A stretch of DNA of 64,000 nt from Stenopsyche tienmushanensis (lineage: Eukaryota > Arthropoda > Insecta > Trichoptera > Stenopsychidae), in contig WACJ01000385.1 of the NCBI GenBank assembly GCA_008973525.1, positions 1 through 64,000 of the forward strand, read 5' to 3'. Positions 9,838-21,297 of the stretch are shown in pieces. The translations under genes were made by a program, and so were the position numbers. Position 1 is the stretch's first letter. Each line of letters begins with the position of its first letter. The notes below the pieces were generated by a model that saw only the letters and a list, made by a program, of their open reading frames with translations, made no database searches and had not been told where the DNA came from.

Positions 9838-11149
9838 TATTTTAATCCATCCGATCTCTCAACTATGTTGGTGGGACAAAATTTTTTCCACTGTCCGGAT
9901 TTGAATTCGAACTTTTATAGTAAAATTCCAGATACTATTTTACGTCAATGAGTTGGGATAAAGACGTTAAAGTGGCGTTAAAAATGTATTTTTGGCGCTT
10001 TTAAACCGTGCAAAAATATCAGCGCAAATCAAAGGACGTCTGTTATTGTAAAATTTGGATATATTTATAATTTACAATTTCTTGTATCATTTTTTATTGT
10101 TATATTACTCTTATTAGTATTATATGATTTTCCTGAAAGGCAAGGAAAATTTCTTCACTATTGTTTAGGTGAACATTTTTAGTCCCGCATGCGTTTGAAG
10201 AGATTCAGCAGATTTTGCGCCGTGGCGATTTTTTAAGATCAAATTCATGAATTGCTCGAACACGAAGTTGGTGTATTGGTGGTACTGTTTTTGGATGATT
10301 TTTCATTGACAATGCCTTAATTTAATTGAAGCTTTCCAATACGTATTCATGGATAACTACACAATAGCACCAAAACGTTTTTTCTCGCTTAGGAAATATT
10401 TGTTTCGTCGAAATAATGATTGAAGGACGAAGGATCAAAGGATACTTCACTGATTGAATTTTTTTCGTGTGGTCTTTTGATCTGAAATTTGTGCGCAAGC
10501 TTTCCCTTCATTTATTCGCTTGATCTTCCACATTCAATTTCTCGTCCTTTCGCAGAAAATATTCCTTTATGTGCCGGGGGAAAAAATATCTTTAAATTCC
10601 TAAGCGTCCTGGATTTATGTCCTAATTATTACTATCGATTTTGAATTAATTGGATAATTAGATGGCATAATTCGAGCAGTCGAATCCTCTTTTTAAAGCA
10701 TCATCACGACTCGATGATAATGTGTTTTTGCCAAAATACATTATGTGCTAAATCATAATATTCTATACGTGCAAAGAATTTCCGGATGGTGTAAACATTT
10801 TCACCCAAACAATAAATAGTCGCTTTTCTATCAAATTCCTTGAATTTGCGAACGTTCGATTCTTGAGAAAATTGTAGTATTAATAATCAACCCAATTGAA
10901 TACATTAGCGTTTCTAGGAAATTAAAAAGGAGACATTGATCAATAAAAATAGCCCAGTTTTTCTTTGGAAAACTCTTCGCCGAAAAAGGACGCCAAACAA
11001 TGAATCGGATCCGTGACTTGATTATAATGAATATTTGCTGAAAATTTGCCTGCATTACTAATAGTAGTATTTTTAAAATGCTATATCTAGAAAACTAATT
11101 TAAACAGGATAACATTGTACTCACAAAAGCATCAAGACCAAAGACTTTT
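9838..11149. other. Intergenic DNA, no recognised content
   Basis: About 1.3 kb of AT-rich sequence. The 10830-11055 open frame has no motif. The segment 10600-10700 has TAATTA-type sites (aattaattggataattag) but nothing else notable. Confidence 0.4.
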
Positions 11150-11625
11150 GAATATTTATAACTTTATGGACACATCTGATCTGGAAACTTTTCTTTTCTT
11201 CAAATCAAAAGAGTTTTGGCAAAGATTAAAATTGGATTGGGACAAATATATGTAACAATTTTTCAACATAATCGCCATTGAGATCGAGATATTTTGTCGT
11301 CGGGGCACCGACTTTTGTATGCCAGTGTCATAGATCTCCACTGCCAGATCTTTGGGTTTCTAGGGTGTAGAGACAAACCCACATCTCATCCCTCGCCATG
11401 ATATAATCCTGAAAATCTTCTAGACCTTGTGCAAAATGATCCAAAAATTCACGCGCGAAGATCAAAAAGCGATTTTGACGGTGCTCCGGTGTGGGCATTC
11501 TGGGCACCCATGGAGCACACAACTTCTTGTAACCAAATTTTTCCAACACAATATCACCAAGCGGACTTCGAGGAATGCCAGGAAATTCTTCACGAAGGTC
11601 GTCAAGCATCACACGGCTGTCATTT
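11150..11625 (-). mobile_element. mariner family C, copy 1 (transposase middle and C-terminus)
   Basis: The minus strand reads LDDLREEFPGIPRSPLGDIV, then KKLCAPWVPRMPT, LDHFAQGLEDF and a degraded first catalytic segment with ARDEMWV (Asp kept). A deletion follows, joining to the C-terminal tail (YDTGIQKSVPR, near 11330-11290). The sequence between Asp 1 and the tail is gone, including Asp 2 and Asp 3. Neither terminal repeat is clear. Related copies: 18311, 20603, 23785 and 55325. Confidence 0.75.
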
Positions 11626-11864
11626 TAGTCGCAAATCGTAGGAGCAAATCCGAGATGTATTTTTGCGTCCTCGCGAGGAAAAGAGGGACTGGACCCTTTG
11701 TTAGCCCGGATCTTAATAAAGCGGGAGTTTCACTCACCGTGACTCAATTACATAGACCATTCGGATATTTACGTTAATAAATAACGTTTTAAATTGGTAA
11801 TACACAATTAGATAATTTATTTTGTTTGAAGTTTACCCATGTGATCGTTAAGATGGTTGCAGTC

Positions 11865-12118
11865 GCACGCGGGTTCGTTTTGCTTTCGGACCGTTGTGTT
11901 GGCGGGCGGATATAATGGAATTAAAAGGGCGTCGAATAAAAAGTCTCTCGTCTTAGATAACTGCTTTATTAATCATGAGATAGAGATCTGGCCACGGGAA
12001 GGACGTCATCCCGCAGTCAAGGCTATCCGATGACTCCGTCATCATTGAACCGATAATAGTGTGCGCGCAAGAATCAATCGCTGTCGTTATTGCAGATGCA
12101 ATGCAAACAATCGACTGA
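11865..12118 (-). repeat. LTR fragment, diverged subfamily
   Basis: On the minus strand this has the order of the 444-bp LTR at 15787: a segment equivalent to aaggctatccgatgactccg, a gggaaggacgtcatcccgcag block, a gatctggcc run, the aataaa region, and a terminal part containing ggtccgaaagc. It resembles 48700-48912 most closely (shared gctttcggaccgtt). Truncated at both sides. Confidence 0.6.
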
Positions 12119-12349
12119 ATATGTTTTAAAATCAATATTAGGATGTCGAATAAATTCTGTCCTGTCTGTCATTAACAGCATCAATTTCAACTCGGTTGAA
12201 ATTGGATAATATATGGATAATATTTGAGTGTGAGTGTGCTGAAAAATCGTCATTATATTAAAAGATAATCTAATTATTAGGGGACACTCATAAGTAGTGT
12301 CGTTTTCTTATACGAAATAATTTGTCCTATATTCCGGTAAATTCGTGTG
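12119..12349. other. Intergenic DNA
   Basis: Nothing recognised. Confidence 0.4.
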
Positions 12350-12545
12350 GGATCCAAACACTTTCTTTTTGAATCATGCTCAACTTCCTCTCCTTGTCTC
12401 CTTCTGAGTACTGGACCAAGATGTACTGACTGTTTTAAATACATTTTCAATGATCAGCATCAGATTCTTCAGGGCTATTTCATTCACCTGGACGTCCATT
12501 TCGAGGCTCGTCTTCCAAACTCAAATCATTACTTATGGCTGCCCT
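12350..12545 (-). mobile_element. mariner N-terminal fragment (SLEDEP type)
   Basis: The minus strand from about 12530 reads DLSLEDEPRNGRPGE, the linker between the two helix-turn-helix motifs of mariner transposases. A frame shift follows into VNEIALKNLM. Nothing of the catalytic domain is present. The same region occurs, independently decayed, at 32820-32995. Confidence 0.5.
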
Positions 12546-13841
12546 AATATTTCTACAAATTCATTACTCATATATAGCCCTATTATTTGTTATTAATCTT
12601 CTCAGTATTTATTTATTCAGGAATATAAAATGAGGATAAATTTATTATAGATTGTTCATAAATATTACAATAGTATATACTTCTTACTGGTTGGTTTGGT
12701 GCAATTTTTGCGTTCAATCTGTATTTTAACCCATTTTTTTTTATATAACTAGCCCACTATATCAACACTTGGAACATGAACACTAATTAACCGATAACTT
12801 ATCCCAGTGATTTGGCATTTGGTCCGAATTAAAAGTAATGAATGAAAGAGTGATGTGAGCTAGTGATCGATCAACTTCAGCATTTAAAGATCATTCCTGA
12901 AAGTTTTGCGTCATCTCTATTTCATTCAGCACACCCACTCGCAGCATATTAGCTTCATTAACAAGAAATCTGCATAATAAAAATGAGCTGTCTTCGGATT
13001 ATTTTCAAAGTGAATGGAGAAATCCGTCCGGAAGCTCATTGACTTCGAAACTGACGAGGAGCTGGTCGTTAAATATTTTATGAAGATCGCCCATAATAAT
13101 AGATTCGCGCCATAGCTCCAGACGTTAATTGAACAATTTATTATCGCATATAATATATATTGCGTCGTGCTAGAATATATTTACGGCCGTATTGTGTACA
13201 CAAATTTAATTATTCATATTAACCCTTAATGAGAGAAAATCCAGGCCTCAATACCGCAGGCCTTAATGAGTTTTCGACTCGAATTTGTGTTTGAAAAACA
13301 TCCGCGCTCTGAGGAAACGAATTATCGTCGTGTTATGAATGACACTCTTCCTAATGAGAAATTAAAATGTCGGGGCTTTGTGGAAAATAAATGGAGGACG
13401 TGGATGTGCCGGAAGAAAAGCGAACAACTTGAAAATGAGGCTGTATGCGATTTTGGCACAGTGGATTAATTCCTGGACACTTCATAATAAATCGGATCAT
13501 TCGATTCGATTCAGATCCAAACCAATCTCTTAAAAAAAATAATAATGAAGAGATTTACAAAATTGGGCAGGGCTATCTATGTTTGACTGATTTACAACAA
13601 TAATTAATATACCATTTAAAAAATATCATTTTATACATCTTCTTCGGCTTAAAATTCATATTCAAATAATATTTCCTCTTTTCATTGGGTTCATATAAAT
13701 TTGTCACGACAGGGACAGAATTTATCCGACAGCCCAATATTTGCTACTTTTAAAAAAATATTCGACCAAGCGTTTGTATAATGGGTTTATTCTTGTTCCA
13801 ATAAAGATTCTGGTCCAAATACAGATTATGGCAAAAATCCA
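12546..13841. other. Intergenic DNA
   Basis: Mostly AT-rich. The open frame at 13266-13469 shows no motif. A gggcagggcta motif near 13566 recurs at about 46710 and (reversed) 57070, suggesting a decayed repeat. Confidence 0.4.
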
Positions 13842-13885
13842 ATTTAAATAACTGTATCCAAACTCAATCATATGTGGAAACATTT
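13842..13885 (-). repeat. Short interspersed repeat, pair of 54054-54100
   Basis: The complement reads ttccacatatgattgagttt followed by ggatacagttatttaa. It matches 54056-54095 with few differences. No coding or structural identity recognised. Confidence 0.45.
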
Positions 13886-14261
13886 CAGAATATTCAGACA
13901 TTTCAGCAGGAGTACTTTGCATTATTTACAATATTTGGCAACGAGTGACTCCAATCTAAATTGGAGTTTATGCGATGGAAATATAAGACATTTCCCCGCC
14001 AAAAAAATATATAATAAGGCTGTTTTCCGGAATGATAAATGCTAGTTCTGTTGTTAGAATTTATATCACAGATCACAAAAACACATGTCTGCACTTTACA
14101 AGAAACATCAAAAACGTCTTATCATCAGATTTAAATGAAAGATATTAAAGGAGAAGCTCTTTTTTAATTAAGAATCATCAATATATTCAAAAATGATTCC
14201 AATTTGAATATATTGCCGAAATGGTATCCCCAGGCAAAACTGTTCTTGATGTATGTAGATG

Positions 14262-14619
14262 CAATTCGCTAGATTAACAGTGACATCTTTCTGTCATCCT
14301 TCAGACGCAATGTGTCAAATTAGCCCCTAAAGGAGTACTATCCCAGGACCTGGGATCCCCCCTCCACTATTCAGAATCATTGTACATTGAGCTCCGAGAC
14401 AAACAGAGACAGAGAGAGAACGTAGCGCAGTTCGGGAGACAGACGGAGAGCTTCCTCGCATACATCGAACGATTGTATAGATCGTTCAATGTATGCGGGG
14501 AATCATCTTCATCCCAGCGCTCGGATCCACAGCGGTTCGATAGAAGAACAAACCCGCGTGCGAGCGCGGCCGTCTTACAAAACACGTGAGAGTAGAGTGC
14601 GCTCCCGCTATATGTTACA
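14262..14619 (+). repeat. LTR interrupted by a TTAA element
   Basis: The left part (14262-14319) matches the LTR start region at 15830-15870 (agattaacag-gacatctt..tgt, caatgtg). A TTAA-type MITE follows. The LTR resumes at ggttcgatagaagaacaaac (about 14533) and ends in TATGTTACA at 14619. The LTR middle, about 200 bp, is lost. A primer binding site follows directly, so this was a real 5' LTR of an integrated element. Confidence 0.65.
14319..14505 (+). mobile_element. TTAA MITE, 3' truncated, inside an LTR
   Basis: It begins with the family end (ttagCCCCTAAAGGAGTACT; first TTAA now TTAG). It matches 33108-33280 through the gagctccgagacaaacagag and cgaacgattgtatagatcg blocks, then stops near 14505. 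The second half, including the second TTAA end, is missing. Confidence 0.65.
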
Positions 14620-14620
14620 T

Positions 14621-14634
14621 TGGTGTCAGAAGTG
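14621..14634 (+). promoter_or_regulatory. Retrotransposon primer binding site
   Basis: TGGTGTCAGAAGTG starts one base after the LTR's terminal CA. The same sequence follows the LTR ends at 30071 and, reversed, at 49823. It resembles the tRNA-Leu-type primer site of some Ty3/gypsy-like elements; the tRNA identity is from memory, not tested. Confidence 0.55.
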
Positions 14635-15786
14635 TTTTTTCCTTTTAATTATTGAAATGTCCCCATATGATATAAATATCTTTCCATGGCTGATTGATTA
14701 TCTTTTTTCTTCAATATAATCTTGAAATTGTGACATGAAATAGCTCGACATTATCAGACATATATACACTTATACCTTAATAGAAACATTCATTAGTATA
14801 AAATTTTGCTGAATCACGTATTATTGGGCATATTTATGAAACACAAACGTCGTGGTTCCAGAATCCCACTCCCCCCATAATAAATATCCTAAAAATTTAT
14901 ACACCATTATCAGGCATTTATGTCCAACGAAAGTCAATATTTCAGGCTTTACTGCCGCATTTATTTTACTGTAAAAACAGTAATGAAAACGAGCCGTAAT
15001 TTCTGCAACCCCTCAGAAGAGGCGTTGACGGAAGAGCATTTTATATCGAAATGAAAACAACGCGGCGCTCCTGTTTCCCTCATCCCGAAAATAATACGAG
15101 TCTTTTTCTCCCTTTTTTAATTTCATATGAATTGAATAATCTTGATGACGCGTTTTTCCGTTTGCTTCCTTTTATTTTCATTCGCATAAAGGTGGCTGTA
15201 AAAGCGATGTCTACAATTTTATAATTCGACGTAATGAGACACCGGGGGGGAATATTGGAATACGGTCCCTTTTCCGCCGACGGAAATTAGTAATTTATTC
15301 TCGAATTAGTCCAGGATGTGAGGCTGTTTTCGGGGATCGATCTATTTGCGGAACAATCATTAGGATTCTTTTCGTTATCTAAGATTAGCAAAATGGCCTG
15401 CAAACACTCCAATCTAATGCCAAGAGGAGTAGTTGAGTGCTTGGAAGATATGTGGCGATCCTCTTTGATCGTTGTATAAATGTGGTCGTTAAACTCTACT
15501 CTTGTTATTTGTGGTCACATGCTTAGTTAAATCGCCAGCTATACACAAAGAACTTGACTGTTTTCTCAATAGTCATTTAATATCAGACGTTCTTTATTGA
15601 AAACATTGATCTTTTAGTGTCTTTGATTTTATACAAAACCGAATATATTAACGCTAAAAATACCGTCTGCACACAATTGTGCATTTCATCACTTCACTAA
15701 AAAAGTGAATAAGAAAACTACATATATATTTTCCCAGTTAAATTTCCGTATTTTATCCAGTGTCAATTTTGCTTTATGATGGCGTG
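14635..15786. other. Intergenic DNA
   Basis: No gag or pol remnant follows the primer site, so the internal retroelement region is gone. The rest is AT-rich with a slightly GC-richer patch at 14990-15330 and no motif. Confidence 0.4.
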
Positions 15787-16234
15787 TGTAGCGCGGGCGA
15801 TTTAACTGTTGGTCTGAGCAGATTTTATTCTGCAGATTAACAACGACATCTTCCGTCTCTCTTCAGGTGCAATGTGCTGTTTTAACAGCGCCATCTCTGG
15901 TGGCCCTGCGGAGACATTGCACTTGCATACCGACCGATAGCTTCTTGCGCGTGCACCGTTGCCGGTCGGGTAGTGACGCGCAGGAGGCGGGAGTCGGAAG
16001 AGTCGTCGGTTAGCCTTGGCTGCGGGAGGTTGTCCCTCTTGCAGCCAGATCTTTTTTTCTCTCTCCTGTGAAATAAATAGTTATTTAGAGAAAAGAGTCT
16101 TTCTATTCAATGTCCATCTATTCCCATTTATTCGTCCAGCAACATAAAGGCTCGATAGAAGAACGGACCCGTGCCCTAGCGCGGCCATCCCGACGAATAC
16201 CCCTGAGAGGGCTCCCGCCTCAACGTTACACGTG
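15783..16234 (+). repeat. Complete solo LTR (15787-16230)
   Basis: 444 bp, from TGTAGCGCGGGCGATTTAAC to CAACGTTACA, starting TG and ending CA. It is flanked by the 4-bp duplication CGTG (15783-15786 and 16231-16234). AATAAA lies at 16072-16077. The middle includes the family block gcgccatctctggtggccct and ggttagccttggctgcggga. There is no primer site after it, so it is a solo LTR left by recombination. A 4-bp duplication fits Ty3/gypsy-type integration. Used here as the reference for the other LTR copies. Confidence 0.75.
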
Positions 16235-16440
16235 CATTATCATGAAGCAATATAGTTTTCTTCTGTTTTTCCTGTTTCCCGTTTCGATTACATCATAAGA
16301 AATTATTCCCAGCATATCTCACCATATGCACATTAAAACTTTTTTTATTATCAATCCGGACTTAGGTATTGGAATTGCGGCTATTTTTTACTTATTTATC
16401 TTGTCAACAAAGCGTAACACGAGTTTTTTTTTGCTCGGTA

Positions 16441-16510
16441 CCCATCCTACTCCATAGCACCCATCCTACTCCATAGCACCCATCCTACCCCATAGAGCCC
16501 ATCCTATTCA
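16441..16510 (+). repeat. 19-bp minisatellite
   Basis: Three full copies plus a partial of cccatcctactccatagca (16441-16459, 16460-16478, 16479-16497, 16498 on). About two copies of the same unit occur at 27468-27502, followed by the same gttttaaatg-like flank, so the repeat unit count differs between two paralogous loci. Confidence 0.75.
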
Positions 16511-17034
16511 TTTTACCGATGCGTTTTAAATGATTTCAATGAAATTTAAGTCTTTGCTATTATCTGGGACCAATATTGCGGCCAACTTTTCCGGACCTAT
16601 GCCGTAAAGCGAGGTATGGGCGTAAAGCGAGTCTGGACTGATCAAAGCCTTTCGGGATTCTTCCAGGGGCATTATTAATCCTCTTTATTCATATTCTTTT
16701 AAAAATCACTACAAAGCTCTTCAAATTTTTGGGATTCGTGATGTTTGTTTAAAAATGTTTCCATTCAATCATAAGAGTTCTATAAAAACAATAAGAGCTT
16801 TCTCAATATTTTCTATTATATTATTACTGGGCGTGTAAGAACAAAATATTGTGCATTGATAAGCGATTCTGCCAAAATTATGCATCTTATTTTGTTTTTA
16901 TATTTTGGTATCTTCTTAACACTTCTTTCATAGAAATACAAAGTTTTTATTACCATGTGTATTTTGAATAAATGTCTATGAACAACAGTTGATAAAATGC
17001 CATGTTCTGGATCTGATTTTTAAAGCAAATTGGC
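16511..17034. other. Intergenic DNA, probably part of an unclassified repeat
   Basis: The motif gtaaagcgag occurs twice (about 16605 and 16623) and the flank resembles 27500-27580. No coding content. Confidence 0.35.
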
Positions 17035-17165
17035 TTGTACGTCACGAAAAACGAAACTCCAAGTTGATTGGAAAGAGAGGAATAATCGTTAGTAATCTCG
17101 CCGTCTTCGTCGCATACATAGATTCTACGCGCATGCGCCGCACCACCTCTACTGTGTATACGTAG
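17035..17165 (+). repeat. SINE-like fragment
   Basis: cttgtacgtcacgaaaaacg and the following caagtt..gaaagagagg match 1083-1135. A box of CpG-containing sequence (acgcgcatgcgccgcacc) follows, also seen in altered form at 38860-38890. No tRNA fold. Confidence 0.35.
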
Positions 17166-18310
17166 CATAAAGCAACTACTTTATCAGTAGCGCGTCTATT
17201 TTATTATTTAATACACAAACACCACTATGTAAAAATTTCTGTGAAAAAAAAAAAAACAATGCATAAATTAACTTTTCCAACTTATTTTAGTCCAGGAACT
17301 CATCTACTATATTTGTACTCTAAGAAAAATTTTGGTTTTTTTTATTTGATTATTTCTACAAGCGAAAATTAATTATTGTATTGCATCGCGTTAAACGAGT
17401 CCGCGTCAAATCAAGGCCTCGGTTGTGTTATTTTGGACGAATTTATATTTTAAATATGTTCACAAATCGCGCGTAAATATTTCGAACATAACCGTTATTT
17501 CGTGGGTGGAATATTTGTCTTTGGGATAAGCAATTTAATTAGGGAATGGCGCTTTCAAACAGAGCATTCGTATATTTATCTTTCATTGGAATTTTTATGG
17601 CTCTAATTGTGGACTGAAAATAAATATATATCGTTCCTTGGGCGAGTTTTGGCCGAAAAAAGGAGCGATGAAACCTTTATCGAAACACGTCGATTGCTTT
17701 TTCGATCTGGATAACCACAGTAAGCAAGCGACTAATAAATTCCCGGTCCAATAAATACGATTAGGGAATTTCACTCGAGACTTTACAAAGTTTTCCTCAG
17801 AATCTTCTTCCCTCGACGGGAAAAAATCCCTTTCTTCGTTCCGGGGGGAAGATTTCGGCATCCCTTGCGAAATGGGAGCGTTTATTTCTGAACTTTGATT
17901 TGGTTTGCTAATGGAAAAAATTATCATGATTGCCCGAATTTTCTCCTCTTTTTTACGAATGAGGAGTGAAAAATTGAGCAGTTCATTTTAACGTGACAGG
18001 GTTTTTTTTTTAATTTCAAGGGTGGACTTGGGAGCTCTGCTCTGGCTCTATATTAAAATGATTGAATACATTTGGGAGTCGAATTTATCTCAGAAGCAAT
18101 ATACTTATAAAATATCACGAATTAAAACGATAATTTTGATGTGCATTTAAATATTGCAAATATTTTTTAAATCAAAGGGATATCTTAGTATTGTTTATCG
18201 TTACTTCGATTGTTAGATCATTTTTATTTTATAAAAAAACTTAACTTTTTACTTATAGAAAATTTCCATCTTTGGCTTAGAAACAGCCTAGAAACCATTT
18301 TCTATATACA
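17166..18310. other. Intergenic DNA
   Basis: No repeat ends recognised. The 110-codon minus-strand open frame at 17595-17927 has no domain. The segment 17340-17560 looks single-copy. Confidence 0.4.
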
Positions 18311-19015
18311 AGATCATCTAGAAAGTAAGGGATCAAGGACTCTGAAGCCGGGGGAATTAAAAAAAAAACTTGGCATACCTGGCGTATAGGGAGGATCTTA
18401 ACGATTATTTTGTTTAGTCCCGCATGTTTGTCGGCCATTTTGTTCAGTCACAGTAAATTATTCCGCTGGAGAGGTCGTCGCACCCTCCGCCTTTTGATGG
18501 GATGAGCCTACAGCATTTCATGAATTGGATTAGCTTGTTCAGAGAAGGCCATAATGGTGTAGAAGACTACCAGTGATTTCTTACAAACTTGAGCCAAAAG
18601 TTGATGAAAAAGTGCAAATTGATCGCCGTGTGACAATCGACGATCCTCATGAAGAATTTCCTGACATTTCTTGAGGTCTCCTTGGCGATATTGTAACAAA
18701 AAAAACTTTGCTACAAGAAGTTGTGTGTTTCATGAGTGCCCAGAATGCTCCCACGTAGCACCGTCAAAATCGCGTGAATTTTTGGATCGTTTTGCACAGG
18801 AGAGAGAAGTTTTACTGGATTCTATCGAGATGGGGGATGAGATATAGATATGTCACTATACCCCAAAATCCAAATAACTATTAAAAAAGATATAGCGGTG
18901 GAGGTCTATGACACTGGCAATTAAAAGCTTATGCTCCAACTACAGAAATGTCTCAAACTCGACACTCATTTTTAAATCCTACATTCATGCTGTTAACTTA
19001 CTTTCTGGATGATCC
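18311..19015 (+). mobile_element. mariner family C, copy 2, both ends
   Basis: The left end agatcatctagaaagtaagg and right end cttactttctggatgatcct are inverted repeats (about 18311-18330 and 18996-19015). Inside is the family 5' leader (gtttagtcccgcatgtttgt and ggccattttgttcagtcaca), then transposase pieces in several plus-strand frames: VTIDDPHEEFPDIS, LLGDIVTKK, and a Tyr-Lys-Leu-Cys region. A relic of the first Asp block lies near 18815-18850. The C-terminal stub follows gtggaggtctatgacactgg. The catalytic core is largely deleted and frameshifted throughout. Confidence 0.7.
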
Positions 19016-19091
19016 TCGCAAATCATCGATTGCCAAAATTGCCGCAAATTTATGATGATGTTTTTATGCTTTTATTAATTATATAAATAGT

Positions 19092-19457
19092 CGGTATGGC
19101 CGCGCTAGGCCGTGATGTTGCTGGACGAATGCATAGGAATAGACGGGCGTCGAATATAAATACTATCTTCTCTAAATAACTATTTATTCCACACGAGAGG
19201 GAGAGATCTGGCTGCAGGAGGGATGACTTCCCGCAGTCAAGGCTAACCGACGATTCCCCCGACTCCCGCCTTCTGCGCGTCACTACCTAACCGACAACGG
19301 TGCACGTGCAAGAAGTGATCGGTTGGTATGCAGTTGCAATGTCTCCGCAGGGCCACAAGAGATGGCGTTGTTAAAATAACACATTGCACCTGAAGAGAGA
19401 TGGAAGATGTCGCTGTTAACAGCGCTACTACGTGAGGATGGTAAATCGCCCACGCTA
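19092..19457 (-). repeat. LTR copy, truncated at its 3' end
   Basis: It matches 15787-16190 in reverse, including tctggctgcaggagggatga, the aataaa region and aagagatggcgttgttaaaa. Its gatttaccat..cgcccacgct end is the LTR start. The terminal TTACA segment at the left is missing. Confidence 0.7.
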
Positions 19458-20602
19458 AAATCTGCTGCTGATGTATTGTTTTCAATGTCCATTAATAATT
19501 GCTGAATTGTTTGTTTTTTAATTCTCAGCTTATTATTATTTTGATGAAAATCCTTGTGTTATTCAGGAAAGATGTCTACATACCCAAAAAAGTTACTGTT
19601 TGATATGCATTTTGGGAAAATGGATTCATTGGGCCACATTTGTACGCAAATTCTGTTAATGTGGATGCTAAGTGTATCAATCAATGTTGAGTGATATCAA
19701 TCAATGAGTAACACAACATTGATTGATCAAACATCCAGGCGTAACATTTGGATGATTCTATATATAGAATATATTGTGATTCAGAAGGCTGATATATAAA
19801 ATACAAATTGAGATATCAAGAGCAGAAAATAGAGCTATAGGGTGACTATATATCCAATCACTGTTAATATATTTTGTTCCCATTTCGTTTCAAGCGGAAA
19901 AAAGGGCCGATTTGGGGTTTTTTACGTTATTTGTACAAATGAATTAGTTTTTATTTAGAAAGCTCAAATAGAAAAGGTCATAGGTTAGTCTTTGAGAGCA
20001 CTATAATGGAGTTCTGTTTTTTAAGGCATGTCAACTCTAGAGGAAATCGATTCCCGTCTACGCGTCTAGTACATTCCTAAAATATCGGATATAACAAACA
20101 ATGCGAACTGATTGTCATCCTTGAAATTTGATCGCATATCTCGGCGAGCACAGGAATTCCGGCCTGTTGGGGACGTGTAAACTCGTCACCTATTACATCA
20201 AACAAAATCTAAAATTAACACCAGCAGCTAGAGCGATTCGGGTGGTATCTTTTTTGACCGGTCAAAGGGTTGATTGATCGACGTCTATTTGACTAATGCT
20301 AATTCCTGCGGGACAAAACGAGGGTTTGGTCGGAGATCGTTATCGAACGTTTAGCTTGGAGCACATTTAACCTCGTCCGGGTAATTCCATAATCTCGTAA
20401 AGTCCATTCTTACTGACATTTGCTGTGGTTTATTGAGCTTTTACATCGGCAGCTGTAGATTAAAGCTCTGCTTTTGTAATATATGTGCTCAGTGCCGGCA
20501 ATGAACCTTTGCGTGGGATTGCTCTTTGTTTGTCCGAACAAGGATATGAAGGAATGGGAATGTGAAAATCCAATAAATATAACGAAAGTGCAGAACATTA
20601 CG
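19458..20602. other. Intergenic DNA with a hairpin
   Basis: Mostly featureless. An inverted repeat with 14-bp perfect arms (atcaatcaatgttg at 19676-19689, complement at 19714-19727) and an outer GGATG/CATCC pair (about 19662 and 19732) could fold. Confidence 0.4.
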
Positions 20603-21245
20603 TAATGCCATCCAAAAAGTAAGGTTACAACATTTATGCAGGATCGAACAATGCTTGTATTTAATTGAAATTCACAGGATACTTCTCAAAAATAATTTAA
20701 ATTATTAAACAACGTAATCGCCGTCGAGATCGAGACATTTCTGTAGTCGGGGTACCAGTTTTGCCAACTCTTTTTGGATTGCCTTTTGGGTTCAGGGATG
20801 TATTGAGACATCATAACTCATCCCCCGTCACGATAGAGTCCAGAAAAGATTCTCCTTCTTGTGCAAAATGATCCATGTGTGAGCATTCTGGGCACCTATA
20901 TTGCACACAACTTCTTGTAACCAAGTTTTTCCTACACAATATCACCAAGGAGACTTCCAGAAATGTCAGTAAATTCTTCGTGAAGATCATCAAGCGTCAC
21001 ACGGCTGGCTAACTACCCCATTTCGTGACACGTTGTCGACCCATTACATCACTATCATAAAGTTCCACAAGCTTCCGATAGATATTCGCGGCTGTATTGT
21101 TTAGCAATGTCAAAAAACGAATAATCGCGCGGATCACGTTCGGACGGAAGCGCGTGACGACCTCCCCATCGGATGAATTTACAGTGACTGAACAAAATGG
21201 TCGACAAACACGCAGGACCAAACAAACCGATCGTTACGATTCCCC
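20603..21245 (-). mobile_element. mariner family C, copy 3
   Basis: On the minus strand it starts with the family leader (gtttgtttggtcctgcgtgt) and reads RAIIRFLTLLNNTAANIYRK, the first helix-turn-helix, then VMGRQRVTKWGSQF. A large gap follows. Then come DHFAQEGESFLDSIVTGDEL with the first catalytic Asp, and the C-terminal LVPRLQKCLDLDGDYV. The 3' terminal repeat with ccatccaaaaagtaagg is at about 20608-20625. This copy preserves the N-terminal DNA-binding part lost in the others. Asp 2 and Asp 3 are deleted. Confidence 0.75.
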
Positions 21246-21297
21246 CTTCACGCCAGTATTCAACATTATTTAAATAGTATCCCAGTGCTATTCAATA

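Noticed and set aside
11427..11777. 116-codon plus-strand open frame
   Set aside because: Antisense of the mariner C transposase remnant.
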